A stretch of 18,011 bases of DNA, from the NCBI GenBank assembly GCA_016650185.1, contig JAENWE010000080.1:1-18011 (forward strand), given 5' to 3'. This stretch comes from Vicinamibacteria bacterium. GTDB lineage: Bacteria > Acidobacteriota > Vicinamibacteria > Fen-336 > JAGNNV01. The translations under genes were made by a program, and so were the position numbers. Under the pieces are notes generated by a model. The model had not been told where the DNA came from and searched no databases. It was given only the letters and a program-made list of their open reading frames with translations. This document shows positions 7,044 through 14,388 of this stretch, one piece after another (position 1 is the first letter of the stretch; every line of letters begins with the position of its first letter).

Positions 7044-8014
7044 GCGCGCCCGCTCTGGTCGAGGCGCGCAATCTCAGCCTCCACTTCAAGGTGACCCAGG
7101 GCGCTCTGCGTCGGGCGGTCGGAACGGTCAAGGCGGTGGACAACGTCAGCTTCGATATCGTGGAGGGCGAGACGCTCGGGCTGGTGGGTGAGAGTGGCTG
7201 CGGAAAGTCCAGCACCGGCCGCGTCCTGCTGCGGCTCGCGAAGCCGACATCCGGACAGGTTCGCTTCGTCGGACAGGATCTGGGTCGATTGTCTCCGAGT
7301 GAGCTCCGCCGGGCGCGGCGCCAGATGCAGATGATCTTCCAGAGTCCCTTCACTTCACTCAACCCCAGACTCACCGTAGAGCAAACGTTGCGGGAGCCCC
7401 TCGAGATTCATGGCCTCGGTTCGAACAGCGATCGCGAGGCCCGGGTGCAGGAGCTTCTGGCCCTGGTTGGTCTCGACCCTGGCGCCGCCTGCCTTCGCCC
7501 GCACGAGTTCTCGGGGGGACAGCGCCAGCGCATCGGAATCGCGCGCGCCCTCGCCACCGGCCCGCGATTCGTGGTCGCCGATGAGCCGATCTCGGCCCTG
7601 GATGTGTCGATCCGCGCGCAGATCGTGAATCTGATGCTCGACCTAAAGGCCCGCCTTGGACTGACCTACCTTCTCATCGCCCACGATCTGGGCATGGTGC
7701 GTCATATGTCCGACCGGGTGGCGGTCATGTATCTCGGGCGGATGGTGGAGATCGCGGAGTGCGACGACCTCTTCGACCATCCAGGCCATCCCTATACGAA
7801 AGCCCTGCTGTCGGCAATTCCCCCGTCAGATCCCGACGCGGCCCGGGACCGCGTCGTGCTGGAAGGTGACTTGCCGAGCCCTCTGAATCCGCCGAGCGGC
7901 TGTCGATTCCGCACGCGTTGTCCGATGGCCACAGAGCTATGTGCCCTGGAGGAGCCTCTTCTCCGGGTCCTGGGATCGGGCCCCGCGCATCGGGTCGCGT
8001 GTCACCACGCATGA
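7040..8014 (+). CDS. ABC importer ATPase, DppF/OppF type
   Basis: This second ATPase subunit (324 residues) is expected to form a heterodimer with the preceding one under the two permeases. Motifs are Walker A GESGCGKS (50-57), Q-loop IFQSPFTSLNPR, signature FSGGQRQR (Ser158), Walker B VVADEP (Asp181-Glu182) and H-loop AHD (His215). The C-terminal extension has HPYTKALLSAIP and four cysteines at 288, 294, 301 and 321. The first three share the same C-x5-C-x6-C spacing as in the partner ATPase. The ATG at 7040 overlaps the upstream stop by 4 bases and is preceded by AGGGGAG, a good ribosome-binding site. The ORF extends upstream to 6692, but that part is out-of-frame overlap with the partner gene and shows no homology. 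Confidence 0.95.
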   Translation: MSAPALVEARNLSLHFKVTQGALRRAVGTVKAVDNVSFDIVEGETLGLVGESGCGKSSTGRVLLRLAKPTSGQVRFVGQDLGRLSPSELRRARRQMQMIFQSPFTSLNPRLTVEQTLREPLEIHGLGSNSDREARVQELLALVGLDPGAACLRPHEFSGGQRQRIGIARALATGPRFVVADEPISALDVSIRAQIVNLMLDLKARLGLTYLLIAHDLGMVRHMSDRVAVMYLGRMVEIAECDDLFDHPGHPYTKALLSAIPPSDPDAARDRVVLEGDLPSPLNPPSGCRFRTRCPMATELCALEEPLLRVLGSGPAHRVACHHA

Positions 8015-8086
8015 GCGGGCAGGGGGGACGAATCGCCCGTCGGGGGCCCTGGCGAGCGGCTGATGCGGGATACCCCTCGATCCCAC

Positions 8087-8092
8087 TATGCT
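8087..8092 (+). promoter_or_regulatory. Candidate internal -10 hexamer (TATGCT)
   Basis: TATGCT lies after the end of the second ATPase gene and ends 9 bases before the preferred ATG (8102) of the first oxidoreductase, which has no visible Shine-Dalgarno sequence. It could give a secondary, near-leaderless transcript for the dehydrogenase genes within the larger operon. The spacing is slightly long and no -35 box is seen, so support is weak. Confidence 0.22.
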
Positions 8093-8101
8093 TCGCCCCA
8101 A

Positions 8102-9289
8102 ATGCGGGAGAGGCTCAGGGTTGGGGTCATCGGGGCGGGGCGTTGGGCGGCGTCTGCACATTTGCCCGGGTTCTCACGCTCGCCGCTCAGCGAGATCGTC
8201 CTCATCTGCGACCTCGACCGCGACCTGGCCCTGAAGCGGGCGCAAGAGTTCGGCATCCCCGACGTGACCACCGATATCGAGGAGCTCCTGGCCCGATCGG
8301 ACCTCGACCTGGTCGACATCGTAACCCGCGGTGATCATCAGGATCTCGTTTTCAGGGCGCTCGAGGCGGGGAAGCACGTCCTCGTCGAAAAGCCGGTCTG
8401 CCACGATTATCGCGATGTTCTGCGCGCCCACGCCCTGGCCGCGGCGAAGGGGCTCAAGACCAAAGTGGGTCTCACCTTTCGCTACGCGCCCGCCGTGGTG
8501 TACATGTTCGACCTCATCCGCGATGGCTTCATCGGGCGGCCCTTTGTGTTCAACGGATACGAGCAGAATTCGCAGTGGCTGGATCCGGACAACCCCATGG
8601 ACAAGCGAATTCACAAGACGAAACCGGCGGGCGAGACGCCCTGGGGTATGGACCTCTCTCGTGAGGGCATCGCGGTTTCGTCGCTCGAAGGCTATGGCGC
8701 GCCCACCATCGACATCGGCCTCGAGTGCGTCGGCGAGGACCTTGCCCAGGTCGTGGGCATCCTCTCGAACATGGTGCCTTTCCGTCGCCGCACGAATCTC
8801 GACACCGCGCGCGAGCGGATCAATATCGACGATGCGGACATGTTCATGGCCGAGACGAAGAGCGGGGCGCTCTTCTCCATGCAGTCGAGCTACGTGACGG
8901 TGGGAAACTACCCCGGCATCGAGGCCAGAATTTTCGGATCCGCGGGAGCGATCAAGGTTCGTCTGGTCGACGAATTCGGCGTGATCCAGACCATTCACAC
9001 CGCACAGCCCGGTGCCGTCGAGTTCGTTCAACGGGACATTCCCGCCAAGTACTTCCCGCCCGGGTTCCAGACCACGGATCCCTGGAGCACCGCTTTTTAC
9101 GGCAACCTCGTCCATAATTTCTGCGAGGAGATAATGGCCGGCGGTCCGGTGAACCAGGGCAATTTCGCGCAGAGCGCCCGCGTTCAGGAGATCATCAACG
9201 CCGTGACTCATTCCCATCGCACCCGGCAGTGGGTCAACCTGCCGCTTGAAGGAAATGTCGGGACGTCGGGCGAGAGGAGTCCGTTCTGA
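8102..9289 (+). CDS. Gfo/Idh/MocA family oxidoreductase, copy 1
   Basis: This NAD(P)-dependent dehydrogenase of the Gfo/Idh/MocA family is 395 residues from the ATG at 8102. A Rossmann fold opens RLRVGVIGAGRWA (G11-x-G13-x-x-A16), followed by the acidic strand end LICDLDRD that contacts the cofactor ribose. The family's catalytic-lysine motif is VEKPVCHDYRDV (Lys97). The C-terminal half has the usual beta-sheet dimer domain. Members oxidise sugars, inositols, sugar acids or similar polyols; the substrate here is not predictable. I preferred 8102 because homology begins almost immediately after it. An ATG at 8063 would add 13 residues without recognisable conservation. The gap to the upstream ATPase is 87 bases (48 with the longer start), and the next gene starts immediately after its stop, so it is likely in the transporter operon. 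Confidence 0.9.
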   Translation: MRERLRVGVIGAGRWAASAHLPGFSRSPLSEIVLICDLDRDLALKRAQEFGIPDVTTDIEELLARSDLDLVDIVTRGDHQDLVFRALEAGKHVLVEKPVCHDYRDVLRAHALAAAKGLKTKVGLTFRYAPAVVYMFDLIRDGFIGRPFVFNGYEQNSQWLDPDNPMDKRIHKTKPAGETPWGMDLSREGIAVSSLEGYGAPTIDIGLECVGEDLAQVVGILSNMVPFRRRTNLDTARERINIDDADMFMAETKSGALFSMQSSYVTVGNYPGIEARIFGSAGAIKVRLVDEFGVIQTIHTAQPGAVEFVQRDIPAKYFPPGFQTTDPWSTAFYGNLVHNFCEEIMAGGPVNQGNFAQSARVQEIINAVTHSHRTRQWVNLPLEGNVGTSGERSPF

Positions 9290-10309
9290 ATGAGCACTCT
9301 GGCCCCCCATCGTCTGCGCTTTGGAGTTTTGAGCACCGCTCGCATCGGCTGGACGTCGGTGTGCCCTGCGATCCACGCCTCGCGCAACGCTGAGCTTGGG
9401 GCCATCGCGAGCCGAGACCTTGGCCAGGCCGGCGACTTCGCCAAGGAAGCGCTGATCCCGCGGCACTATGGGTCTTATGACGAGTTGCTCCAAGATCCCG
9501 AGATCGATGCGGTTTATATCCCCCTTCCGAATTCGCTCCATCTCGAGTGGGCGATCAAGGCGGCGGAGAGGAAGAAACACGTCCTTTGTGAAAAGCCGCT
9601 GGCCCTCACGGTGGGGGAATGCCTTGAGATGCAGGCCGCCGCGGACAAGAGCGACGTGCGTCTCATGGAAGCATTCATGTATCGATTCCATCACCGAACC
9701 CAGCGACTTCTCGATATGGCAAGGGGCGGGGTGGTGGGCGACCTGCGAATGATCCGGTCCGCCTTCACGTTCCGACTGACCCGTCCCGACAATATTCGAC
9801 TCCGCGCCGACCTCGGAGGCGGCGCGTTGATGGACGTGGGCTGCTATTGCGTCGACATCAGCCGGCGCCTGGCCGGGACCTTGCCGGTCGAGGCGCAGGC
9901 TTGGTCGACCCAGGGCTCTTCGGGTGTCGATACCCAGTTCGCCGGGAGTCTGCGTTTCGAAAACGGTCTGGTTGCGCAGTTCGACTGCGCCCTCGACATC
10001 GAGCGGCGCGAGTTCGTGGAAGTCGTGGGCGTCGACGGAACTCTGGTCGCGTCCGAGGCGTTCGTCTCCGGCCCGGGCGGCGTGGAGATCGTGGAACGGC
10101 ACGGACGTGGCCCGGAGACAAGGCATGCCATCGCGGGCGAGGATCCCTATCAGCGGATGGTGGAACACTTCGCCGACGCGGTCCTCACCGGCGAGCCGGT
10201 GCGGTACGGTGTCGCGGATGCCGCGGGCACGATGGCGATCATCGAAGCCCTGAAACGGTCCGCGGCGGCCGGCGGCAGACCCATGCCGGTTGAGGATCAG
10301 GTGCAGTGA
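9290..10309 (+). CDS. Gfo/Idh/MocA family oxidoreductase, copy 2 (dihydrodiol/xylose dehydrogenase-like)
   Basis: This 339-residue dehydrogenase is of the same superfamily as its upstream neighbour but clearly a different subgroup. Its nucleotide-binding start is LRFGVLSTARIG, the variant seen in trans-1,2-dihydrobenzene-1,2-diol and D-xylose dehydrogenase-like proteins rather than classic GxGxxG. The catalytic-lysine motif is CEKPLALTVGE (Lys102). MEAFMYRFHHRTQ and GGGALMDVGCYCVD (Asp182, Tyr186) are the characteristic subgroup blocks. The likely role is oxidation or reduction of a sugar or a sugar-derived carbonyl, in the cytoplasm. The start ATG is adjacent to the previous stop and preceded at about 10 bases by AGGAG. 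Its own stop overlaps the GTG start of the next dehydrogenase. Having two non-orthologous Gfo/Idh genes side by side suggests consecutive redox steps, for example oxidation and then re-reduction. Confidence 0.92.
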   Translation: MSTLAPHRLRFGVLSTARIGWTSVCPAIHASRNAELGAIASRDLGQAGDFAKEALIPRHYGSYDELLQDPEIDAVYIPLPNSLHLEWAIKAAERKKHVLCEKPLALTVGECLEMQAAADKSDVRLMEAFMYRFHHRTQRLLDMARGGVVGDLRMIRSAFTFRLTRPDNIRLRADLGGGALMDVGCYCVDISRRLAGTLPVEAQAWSTQGSSGVDTQFAGSLRFENGLVAQFDCALDIERREFVEVVGVDGTLVASEAFVSGPGGVEIVERHGRGPETRHAIAGEDPYQRMVEHFADAVLTGEPVRYGVADAAGTMAIIEALKRSAAAGGRPMPVEDQVQ

Positions 10310-11355
10310 GCGATCCGCCGAGACTCACGGTTCTCATCGCGAGCTACCTCGAACCCGAACACGTCGCTCGGATCCGGGCGGTGGACGAAGGCGTTCACGT
10401 GATCTACGAGCCGGACCTGCTACGCAAGCCGCGCTACCCGGCCGACCACAACGGCATGGCGACGCCGCGGTCGGTGGAGGATGAGACCCGCTGGCGCCTT
10501 CTCCTGGCTGAAGCGGACGTCCTGTTCGACTTCGATCACACGAACGACGCGGATCTGCCCGAACTTGCGCCGAGGGTGCGCTGGATCCAGGCCTCGAGCG
10601 CGGGGATCGGCCAGTTCGTGGCCCGGCGTCGGTATCACGAGCGGATGAAGGGGACGGTCTTCACCACCGCGAGCGGTGTTCACGCGGTTCCGTTGGCTGA
10701 GTTTTGCGCCCTCGCCCTGCTCGCCTTCAGTCGCGGCCTGTTTCGCATCCATGAGCTCCAGGGCCGCAAACACTGGGAACGCTTTGCGGGCACGGATCTG
10801 ATCGGCCGAACCGTGGTGATCTTCGGCCACGGGGCCATCGGCTGTGAGGTCGGGCGGATCGCCCGCGCTTTCGGCATGAAGGCGATCGGGGTGAAGCGCT
10901 CGGTCTCGGGAGGGGACCCGGCAGCGCATCACGTGGATGAACTCCATCCCGCGTCGTCGTTCCGAACCCTCCTTCCGCGGGCAGAGTTTCTCGTTCTCGC
11001 CGCGCCGCATACGGGCGAGACCGAGGGCGTCCTCGGAAGAGAGGAATTGAACCTCATGCCCGAGGGCGCGGTGCTGGTCAATATCGGCCGAGGCGCGCTG
11101 GTCGACGAGGAGGCGCTGATCGATGCTCTGCGCACGAAGCATCTCGGAGGAGCCGTCCTCGACGTCTTCGCCACCGAGCCTCTCCCGATCGACAGCCCGC
11201 TTTGGACCATGCCCAATGTGCTGGTGAGTCCCCACTCCGCGAGCACCAGTGATCGCGAGAACGGCCGCCTCACCGAATTGTTCTGCGAAAATCTCGGACG
11301 ATTCCTTCGAGGCGAACCGCTCCGGAACGTCCTCGATGTGGAGCGGCTCTATTAG
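10306..11355 (+). CDS. D-isomer-specific 2-hydroxyacid dehydrogenase
   Basis: This 349-residue enzyme has the 2-Hacid_dh fold: a split catalytic domain around an NAD-binding domain. The cofactor motif is GHGAIG (174-179). The catalytic triad is visible as Arg262 (NIGRGAL), Glu291 (DVFATEPL) and His310 (SPHSAST). It would interconvert a 2-keto acid and a D-2-hydroxy acid with NAD(P)H. Subfamily (glyoxylate, hydroxypyruvate, phosphoglycerate or other) is not resolved; there is no ACT domain, so SerA is unlikely. The start is a GTG overlapping the previous stop (GTGA), with a weak GAGG upstream. The 3' end overlaps by 4 bases the end of the oppositely oriented M24 pseudogene. As the last gene of the same-strand run it may handle a hydroxy or keto acid produced by the two upstream oxidoreductases. 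Confidence 0.94.
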   Translation: MSDPPRLTVLIASYLEPEHVARIRAVDEGVHVIYEPDLLRKPRYPADHNGMATPRSVEDETRWRLLLAEADVLFDFDHTNDADLPELAPRVRWIQASSAGIGQFVARRRYHERMKGTVFTTASGVHAVPLAEFCALALLAFSRGLFRIHELQGRKHWERFAGTDLIGRTVVIFGHGAIGCEVGRIARAFGMKAIGVKRSVSGGDPAAHHVDELHPASSFRTLLPRAEFLVLAAPHTGETEGVLGREELNLMPEGAVLVNIGRGALVDEEALIDALRTKHLGGAVLDVFATEPLPIDSPLWTMPNVLVSPHSASTSDRENGRLTELFCENLGRFLRGEPLRNVLDVERLY

Positions 11356-11860
11356 ATCTTCAGATAGCTCCACTCCTTCGAGAAGGGCACGCGGCTCATA
11401 CGGACCGAGCGGTCTTTGAGGACCAGGAGCCGGTCCGAAGGATTGATGCCGCTGCCGCTCTTCTCATCGTAAAGGCCCGGCTCGACGGAGAAGGTCATGC
11501 CTTCCTCGATGACAGTATCGTCGCCGAGGGCGAGGCTGGGCGGCTGATGGCCCTCGTAGTTCTGTCCCTGGCCGTGTCCGGGGCGGTGGTAGATGAAGTC
11601 CTGCATTCCTCTCTTGATCTGATGCTCGTGGACCTTCCATGCAACCTCCGAGCACTGAACGCCCGGCTTCACGTTCTCGACCATGATTTCGACGGTCTCG
11701 GCCACTACCTGCCACATCTTGTCGTGACCCGGCGTGGAAGGCACGATGAATTGGCTTCTTGGGGAGGATCGGCCAGCGATTGAGCGAGCGCAGCGCTCGC
11801 CGCCGAACTAGCGGCCAGTCCCGTGCCGATGTTTCGAATGAAGTCGCGTCGAGAAGCCAT
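11352..11860 (-). pseudogene. Broken M24 (Xaa-Pro aminopeptidase-like) metallopeptidase with Tat signal peptide
   Basis: The gene begins with an excellent AAGGAGA ribosome-binding site and ATG at 11860, then MASRRDFIRNIGTGLAASSA, a twin-arginine signal peptide with an Ala-rich core and an ALAQ cleavage-like end. After about 37 codons the frame is lost and stops at 11705. From about 11750 downward a different frame encodes the C-terminal ~130 residues of an M24 'pita-bread' peptidase: VPSTPGHDKMWQVVAETVE, then HRPGHGQGQNYEGH and FSVEPGLYDEKSG, ending at 11352. These supply the His and one Glu of the usual five metal ligands. The two Asp ligands and the whole N-terminal domain are missing, and by eye the last Glu position looks like Ser. 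Both a large internal deletion and a frameshift are needed to explain this. An assembly join is an alternative explanation. Only a 51-residue Tat-targeted peptide would be made. Confidence 0.85.
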
Positions 11861-11963
11861 GGTTGTCTCCTTTAGGGGCGTGTTGAGATTCGAGGGAGAA
11901 CGGGTTCGCCTCGACGATGTTATGCGGCCTCGCTGGGATCGACCCTTAAGATGCGATGCGTTC

Positions 11964-14183
11964 ATGGGGAGGAAGAAGGCCGCAAAGAAGGTGCTCGGTG
12001 GAGGCGCTGCCTCAGATCCCGGGTTTGAGTCCCCGCCCTCCAATGTCCTTGCCGGGCAGAAGGTGCGACGAGGCCAGGCCAGGATCATTCTCGCCGTCGT
12101 CGCCTCGGTCGGATTGGGAGTTCTCGCGGTCGTGCTTCGAAGCGGGGGACCTGGCGCGACTTCGGTTCGCCGTGATCCAAGCCTGAGCGTCCTTCTGATT
12201 ACCATCGACACTCTCCGCGCCGACGCGCTGGGGGTGTATGGGAATCGCGCCGTGGCCACGCCCTGGATGGACCGGCTCGCGCATGAAGGCGTTCGCTTCG
12301 AAACCGCCCACGCCCAGAACGTGGTCACCCTCCCCTCGCACGCGAACATCCTCTCCGGTCGGTACCCCTTCGACCATGGCATCAGGGACAACGCGGCTTT
12401 CCGGTTCCCGGTCGAGCAGGGCACACTCGCCACGATTCTCACCCAGGCGGGATATCGCACCGCCGCGTTCGTGAGCGCTTTCCCCCTCGACTCACGCTTT
12501 GGCCTTGACCGGGGATTCGACGTGTACGACGATCGCCTCGGCGACCCGGAGAAGCGCGCGGGCTTCCTCATGCAGGAGCGCTCGGGGCGCGATACCGTGG
12601 CGGCCGCGAAGGCCTGGCTCATGGCCCAGGGCGCGGCGAAAACTTTCGTCTGGGTTCATCTGTACGAACCCCATTTCCCCTACGCTCCGGCCGAGCCATT
12701 CGCGTCCCGCTTCGCCTCCGACCTTTATCACGGGGAAGTGTCGTACGCCGACTCTTTGCTCCAACCGCTTCTGGAACCTCTGCTCATGAAGGGCAAAGAC
12801 GACCACACTCTGATCGTCCTGACCAGCGATCACGGAGAGGGCCTGGGCGAGCATGGGGAAGCAACCCATGGCATTTTTGCCTACGAGACCACACTGCGCG
12901 TCCCCCTGATCGTCCACGCTCCGGCGCTTCTCAGCCCGCGGGTGGTGGCTGACCGGGTGCGTCACGTGGACATTCTGCCCTCGGTGCTCGACGCTTTGGG
13001 CCTGATGCCGCCTCCCGACTTACCCGGGCGCAGTTTTCTCCCCGTCGCCAATGGGCAGGTTGCTTCTCCTCAGGCGAGCTACTTCGAGGCGATGTCTTCC
13101 GCGCTCAACCGGGGATGGGCGCCTCTGGCCGGTCTGATGTCGGATCGCTACAAGTTGATCGATCTCCCGATCCCGGAATTGTTCGATCTCGATCAGGACC
13201 CGCACGAGACGCGGAACCTGGCCGCGACGGAGCCGCAGAAGTTCGAGGAGCTTCGGGCTGCTCTGTCACGGGTGCGCGCGGCTGATAAAGGGCTCAGGAA
13301 ACAGAAGGAGAGTACCGAGACGCGCGAACGGCTTCGCTCCCTGGGGTATCTGGCCGCGTCATCGACCCCTGCCTGGAAGGGCGGTCCGACGGAGGCCGAC
13401 GATCCCAAACGCCTTATCGGCCTGGATGCGGACCTGGAGGAAGTCGTGGGTCTTTATGAGGCTGGAGATACGGGTTCGGCCCTGGTCAAGGCTCAGCAGG
13501 TCGTGGACGCGCGACCGAACATGGCTCTAGCCCTTCAGTACCTCGGCTTTGTGCAGCGGGAGGCCGGAGACATCGAGGCCGCAGTGGCTTCGCTTCGCCG
13601 GGCCGTTCAGGCGCAACCAGGCGACGAAAGTGTGGCCGCTCTGCTGGGGGCCTATCTGACGGAGGCGGGCCGGCCCGGGGAAGCCGCCGAAGTGCTCCGT
13701 GTTTTCGCCCAGGGCCCCGCGCCCGATCTCGAGGTTCTGATGGTTCGCGGAGGCGCCTTGGCGCAGCTTGGCCGACCCGGGGAGGCGGTCGCCACTTTCG
13801 AGAAGGCGCTCGGTCTCGACCCGACCAATGCTCAGGCGAAGTCCAATCTGGGCACCGTGTACCTGATGACCCGGGACTATGCCCGGGCCCGTCAACTCAT
13901 GGCGGAAGCCTTGGCCCTTGATCCGGAGGTGTCCCGCGCCCACAACGCTCTCGGGGTCATCGCGTTTGAAACCGGCCACGCCGATGAGGCCATCTCGCAC
14001 TGGATGCGGGCGGTCGAGATCAACCCTCGCGAATGGGACACCCTGTCGAACCTTTGCCGGGTTCTGATCGGGCAAGGCCGTCTCGAGGAGGCGCGTCCGT
14101 ACGTCGACCGTTTTCTCGGGGAGGCCCCCCGAGCTTCTTATGCGGCCGAGATGAAGGATTACCGGACCGCGGTTGGGCGGTAG
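11964..14183 (+). CDS. Membrane-anchored sulfatase-like (alkaline phosphatase superfamily) protein with TPR tail
   Basis: This 739-residue protein is counted from the ATG at 11964. That start gives MGRKKAAKKV, a basic N-terminus like that of the paralogue at 17401; ATGs at 11922 and 11823 are in-frame alternatives. Residues ~40-58 form one membrane helix, placing the catalytic domain outside. The sulfatase-fold domain (~73-400) begins VLLITIDTLRADALG, with metal ligand Asp82, and has a second metal site TSDHGEGLGEHGE (Asp289, His290). Where sulfatases have C/S-x-P-x-R for formylglycine, it has T-L-P-S-H (Thr122). It is therefore probably not a formylglycine sulfatase; Thr nucleophiles occur in related phospho-transferases and hydrolases. 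About six TPR units fill ~490-735, probably for protein interaction. No ribosome-binding site is clear. It is divergent from the M24 pseudogene and lies 205 bases before the TonB receptor. Confidence 0.9.
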   Translation: MGRKKAAKKVLGGGAASDPGFESPPSNVLAGQKVRRGQARIILAVVASVGLGVLAVVLRSGGPGATSVRRDPSLSVLLITIDTLRADALGVYGNRAVATPWMDRLAHEGVRFETAHAQNVVTLPSHANILSGRYPFDHGIRDNAAFRFPVEQGTLATILTQAGYRTAAFVSAFPLDSRFGLDRGFDVYDDRLGDPEKRAGFLMQERSGRDTVAAAKAWLMAQGAAKTFVWVHLYEPHFPYAPAEPFASRFASDLYHGEVSYADSLLQPLLEPLLMKGKDDHTLIVLTSDHGEGLGEHGEATHGIFAYETTLRVPLIVHAPALLSPRVVADRVRHVDILPSVLDALGLMPPPDLPGRSFLPVANGQVASPQASYFEAMSSALNRGWAPLAGLMSDRYKLIDLPIPELFDLDQDPHETRNLAATEPQKFEELRAALSRVRAADKGLRKQKESTETRERLRSLGYLAASSTPAWKGGPTEADDPKRLIGLDADLEEVVGLYEAGDTGSALVKAQQVVDARPNMALALQYLGFVQREAGDIEAAVASLRRAVQAQPGDESVAALLGAYLTEAGRPGEAAEVLRVFAQGPAPDLEVLMVRGGALAQLGRPGEAVATFEKALGLDPTNAQAKSNLGTVYLMTRDYARARQLMAEALALDPEVSRAHNALGVIAFETGHADEAISHWMRAVEINPREWDTLSNLCRVLIGQGRLEEARPYVDRFLGEAPRASYAAEMKDYRTAVGR

Positions 14184-14207
14184 TCAGGTTCATTCTGTTG
14201 TACCCTG

Positions 14208-14222
14208 CGGTCCAGAGGACCG
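14208..14222. repeat. Short perfect inverted repeat in the leader region of the TonB receptor gene
   Basis: CGGTCC and GGACCG flank a 3-base AGA spacer, 25 bases after the stop of the sulfatase-TPR gene. It could be a weak hairpin at the end of that transcript or a small operator. There is no T-tract, so it is not a convincing intrinsic terminator. The 205-base gap 14184-14388 otherwise holds the second hairpin below and the ribosome-binding site of the receptor. Confidence 0.4.
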
Positions 14223-14290
14223 TCGGCAATCCGGCGAATTGGAGTCATCGGGGCTTGAGAATGCGAAAAATCACACAAAAGCCCTGATTC

Positions 14291-14314
14291 CAGGCCATGT
14301 TCAGTCCTGGCCTG
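14291..14314. repeat. Inverted repeat (7-base arms, 10-base loop) upstream of the TonB receptor gene
   Basis: CAGGCCA at 14291-14297 is matched by TGGCCTG at 14308-14314. It lies about 75 bases before the receptor start, so it could be an RNA hairpin in the 5' leader or a binding site for a regulator. It is followed by only three consecutive Ts, so a terminator is unlikely. I could not identify a convincing promoter in this gap. Confidence 0.4.
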
Positions 14315-14388
14315 ACCTTTGCTGCAGTCTTCCCACAGTCGGTCAATGTCTGCCGCCGTCGTGCGGTCGAATTTGGGAGGGCTTGCGT

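Noticed and set aside
8011..8334. ATGA overlap at 8011 suggesting a further coupled gene after the second ATPase
   Set aside because: That frame overlaps the conserved Rossmann region of the oxidoreductase and encodes a low-complexity Arg/Gly/Pro product; it is a shadow.
8174..10168. 664-codon minus-strand open frame
   Set aside because: It lies antisense to the two Gfo/Idh genes, whose plus-strand frames have clear catalytic motifs. The translation has no recognisable domain and the skewed composition of an antisense shadow in GC-rich DNA.
11861..12622. Upstream part of a 305-codon minus-strand open frame running into the Tat signal
   Set aside because: Only the last ~51 codons, from the ATG at 11860 with its ribosome-binding site, look real. 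The rest is antisense to the sulfatase-TPR gene and has no homology I recognise.
14209..14221. Inverted repeat as a terminator for the sulfatase-TPR gene
   Set aside because: Short stem and no downstream T-run, in contrast to the clear terminator at 17348-17379.
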